A stretch of DNA of 5,763 bases, from NCBI GenBank assembly GCA_030039935.1, contig JASHUQ010000064.1, positions 1-5,763 of the forward strand, written 5' to 3'. Source of the DNA: Microcaldota archaeon (GTDB taxonomy: Archaea; Micrarchaeota; Micrarchaeia; Micrarchaeales; Micrarchaeaceae). The notes under the pieces were generated by a model, which saw only the letters and a program-made list of their open reading frames with translations, made no database searches and had not been told where the DNA came from. Positions 5,540-5,763 of this stretch are shown here, piece after piece. Both the position numbers and the translations under genes were made by a program. Position 1 is the stretch's first letter, and each line of letters starts with the position of its first letter.

Positions 5540-5763
5540 CGGAAAGATTGCTCAAAAGTTTTAATACATTCATATTCGACTGGGACGGCACAATATCAAA
5601 GGGAATATTCCTGAGAAGGATTAACGAGGTTTTCAATCCATTCTGGGTTTACAAGAAAAGGAAAAGCATAATGAAGATAGACAAATACTCTGTTAACATG
5701 CCAAAGAACGCAAACACAATTCTTGGAAAGGAGATAAAAAGGCACATAAAAGAGAAAGAGATA
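5536..5763 (+). CDS. N-terminal part of a HAD-superfamily hydrolase (runs off right edge)
   Basis: ATG 5536-5538 overlaps the leuS stop TGA (5537-5539) as ATGA, and the frame stays open for all 76 remaining codons. HAD motif I is clear: a hydrophobic strand followed by the nucleophile Asp15 and acid Asp17 in TFIFDWDGTIS (11-21). The family transfers phosphate through an aspartyl-phosphate intermediate. What follows is a basic, Lys/Arg-rich stretch (WVYKKRKSIMKIDK, 37-50, and GKEIKRHIKEKE, 64-75), probably the start of the cap domain. Motifs II-IV lie outside the window, so substrate and subfamily cannot be told. No ribosome site precedes the ATG; translation probably depends on termination of leuS. 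Confidence 0.82.
   Translation, partial: MTERLLKSFNTFIFDWDGTISKGIFLRRINEVFNPFWVYKKRKSIMKIDKYSVNMPKNANTILGKEIKRHIKEKEI

Overview
The window looks archaeal, most likely from a small-genome lineage such as Micrarchaeota/Parvarchaeota (DPANN); that placement is inference. The long plus-strand gene is a leucyl-tRNA synthetase of the archaeal/eukaryal type. A divergent gene is an archaeal A24 aspartic prepilin peptidase. TATA-like boxes lie about 25 bases before likely transcript starts, one gene has a clear AGGTGA ribosome site before a TTG start, and the codon use is AT-rich (ATA for Ile, AGA/AGG for Arg). No rRNA, tRNA, CRISPR array or insertion sequence is visible.

Layout. Bases 1-237 (minus) hold the first 79 codons of a secreted or surface protein that leaves the left edge. 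Bases 238-436 are a non-coding gap with a candidate promoter for that gene and a candidate terminator for the module next to it. Bases 477-927 (minus) hold a HicB-HicA toxin-antitoxin pair with the antitoxin first and the two genes overlapping by 8 bases. Bases 981-1658 (minus) encode an unrecognised six-helix membrane protein. Bases 1708-2586 (minus) encode the prepilin peptidase. From a 73-base divergent promoter region, leuS (2660-5539) runs on the plus strand and overlaps by ATGA the start of a HAD-superfamily hydrolase that leaves the right edge.

The most unusual structure is around hicBA. A 42-base direct repeat (36/42 identical) brackets the pair. The right copy is the 3' end of the membrane-protein gene. 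The left copy begins inside the hicA stop codon and encodes the same C-terminal tail, ending in the same place. Five of the six differences are synonymous. This suggests that hicBA either entered the 3' end of the membrane-protein gene while bringing a replacement tail, or replaced the body of a tandem paralogue and left its tail behind.

Functionally, the window joins translation (leuS plus a co-translated HAD enzyme), maturation of type IV pilin-like or archaellin-like preproteins (the peptidase, perhaps with the neighbouring membrane protein), a surface protein, and a small RNase-type toxin-antitoxin module between them.
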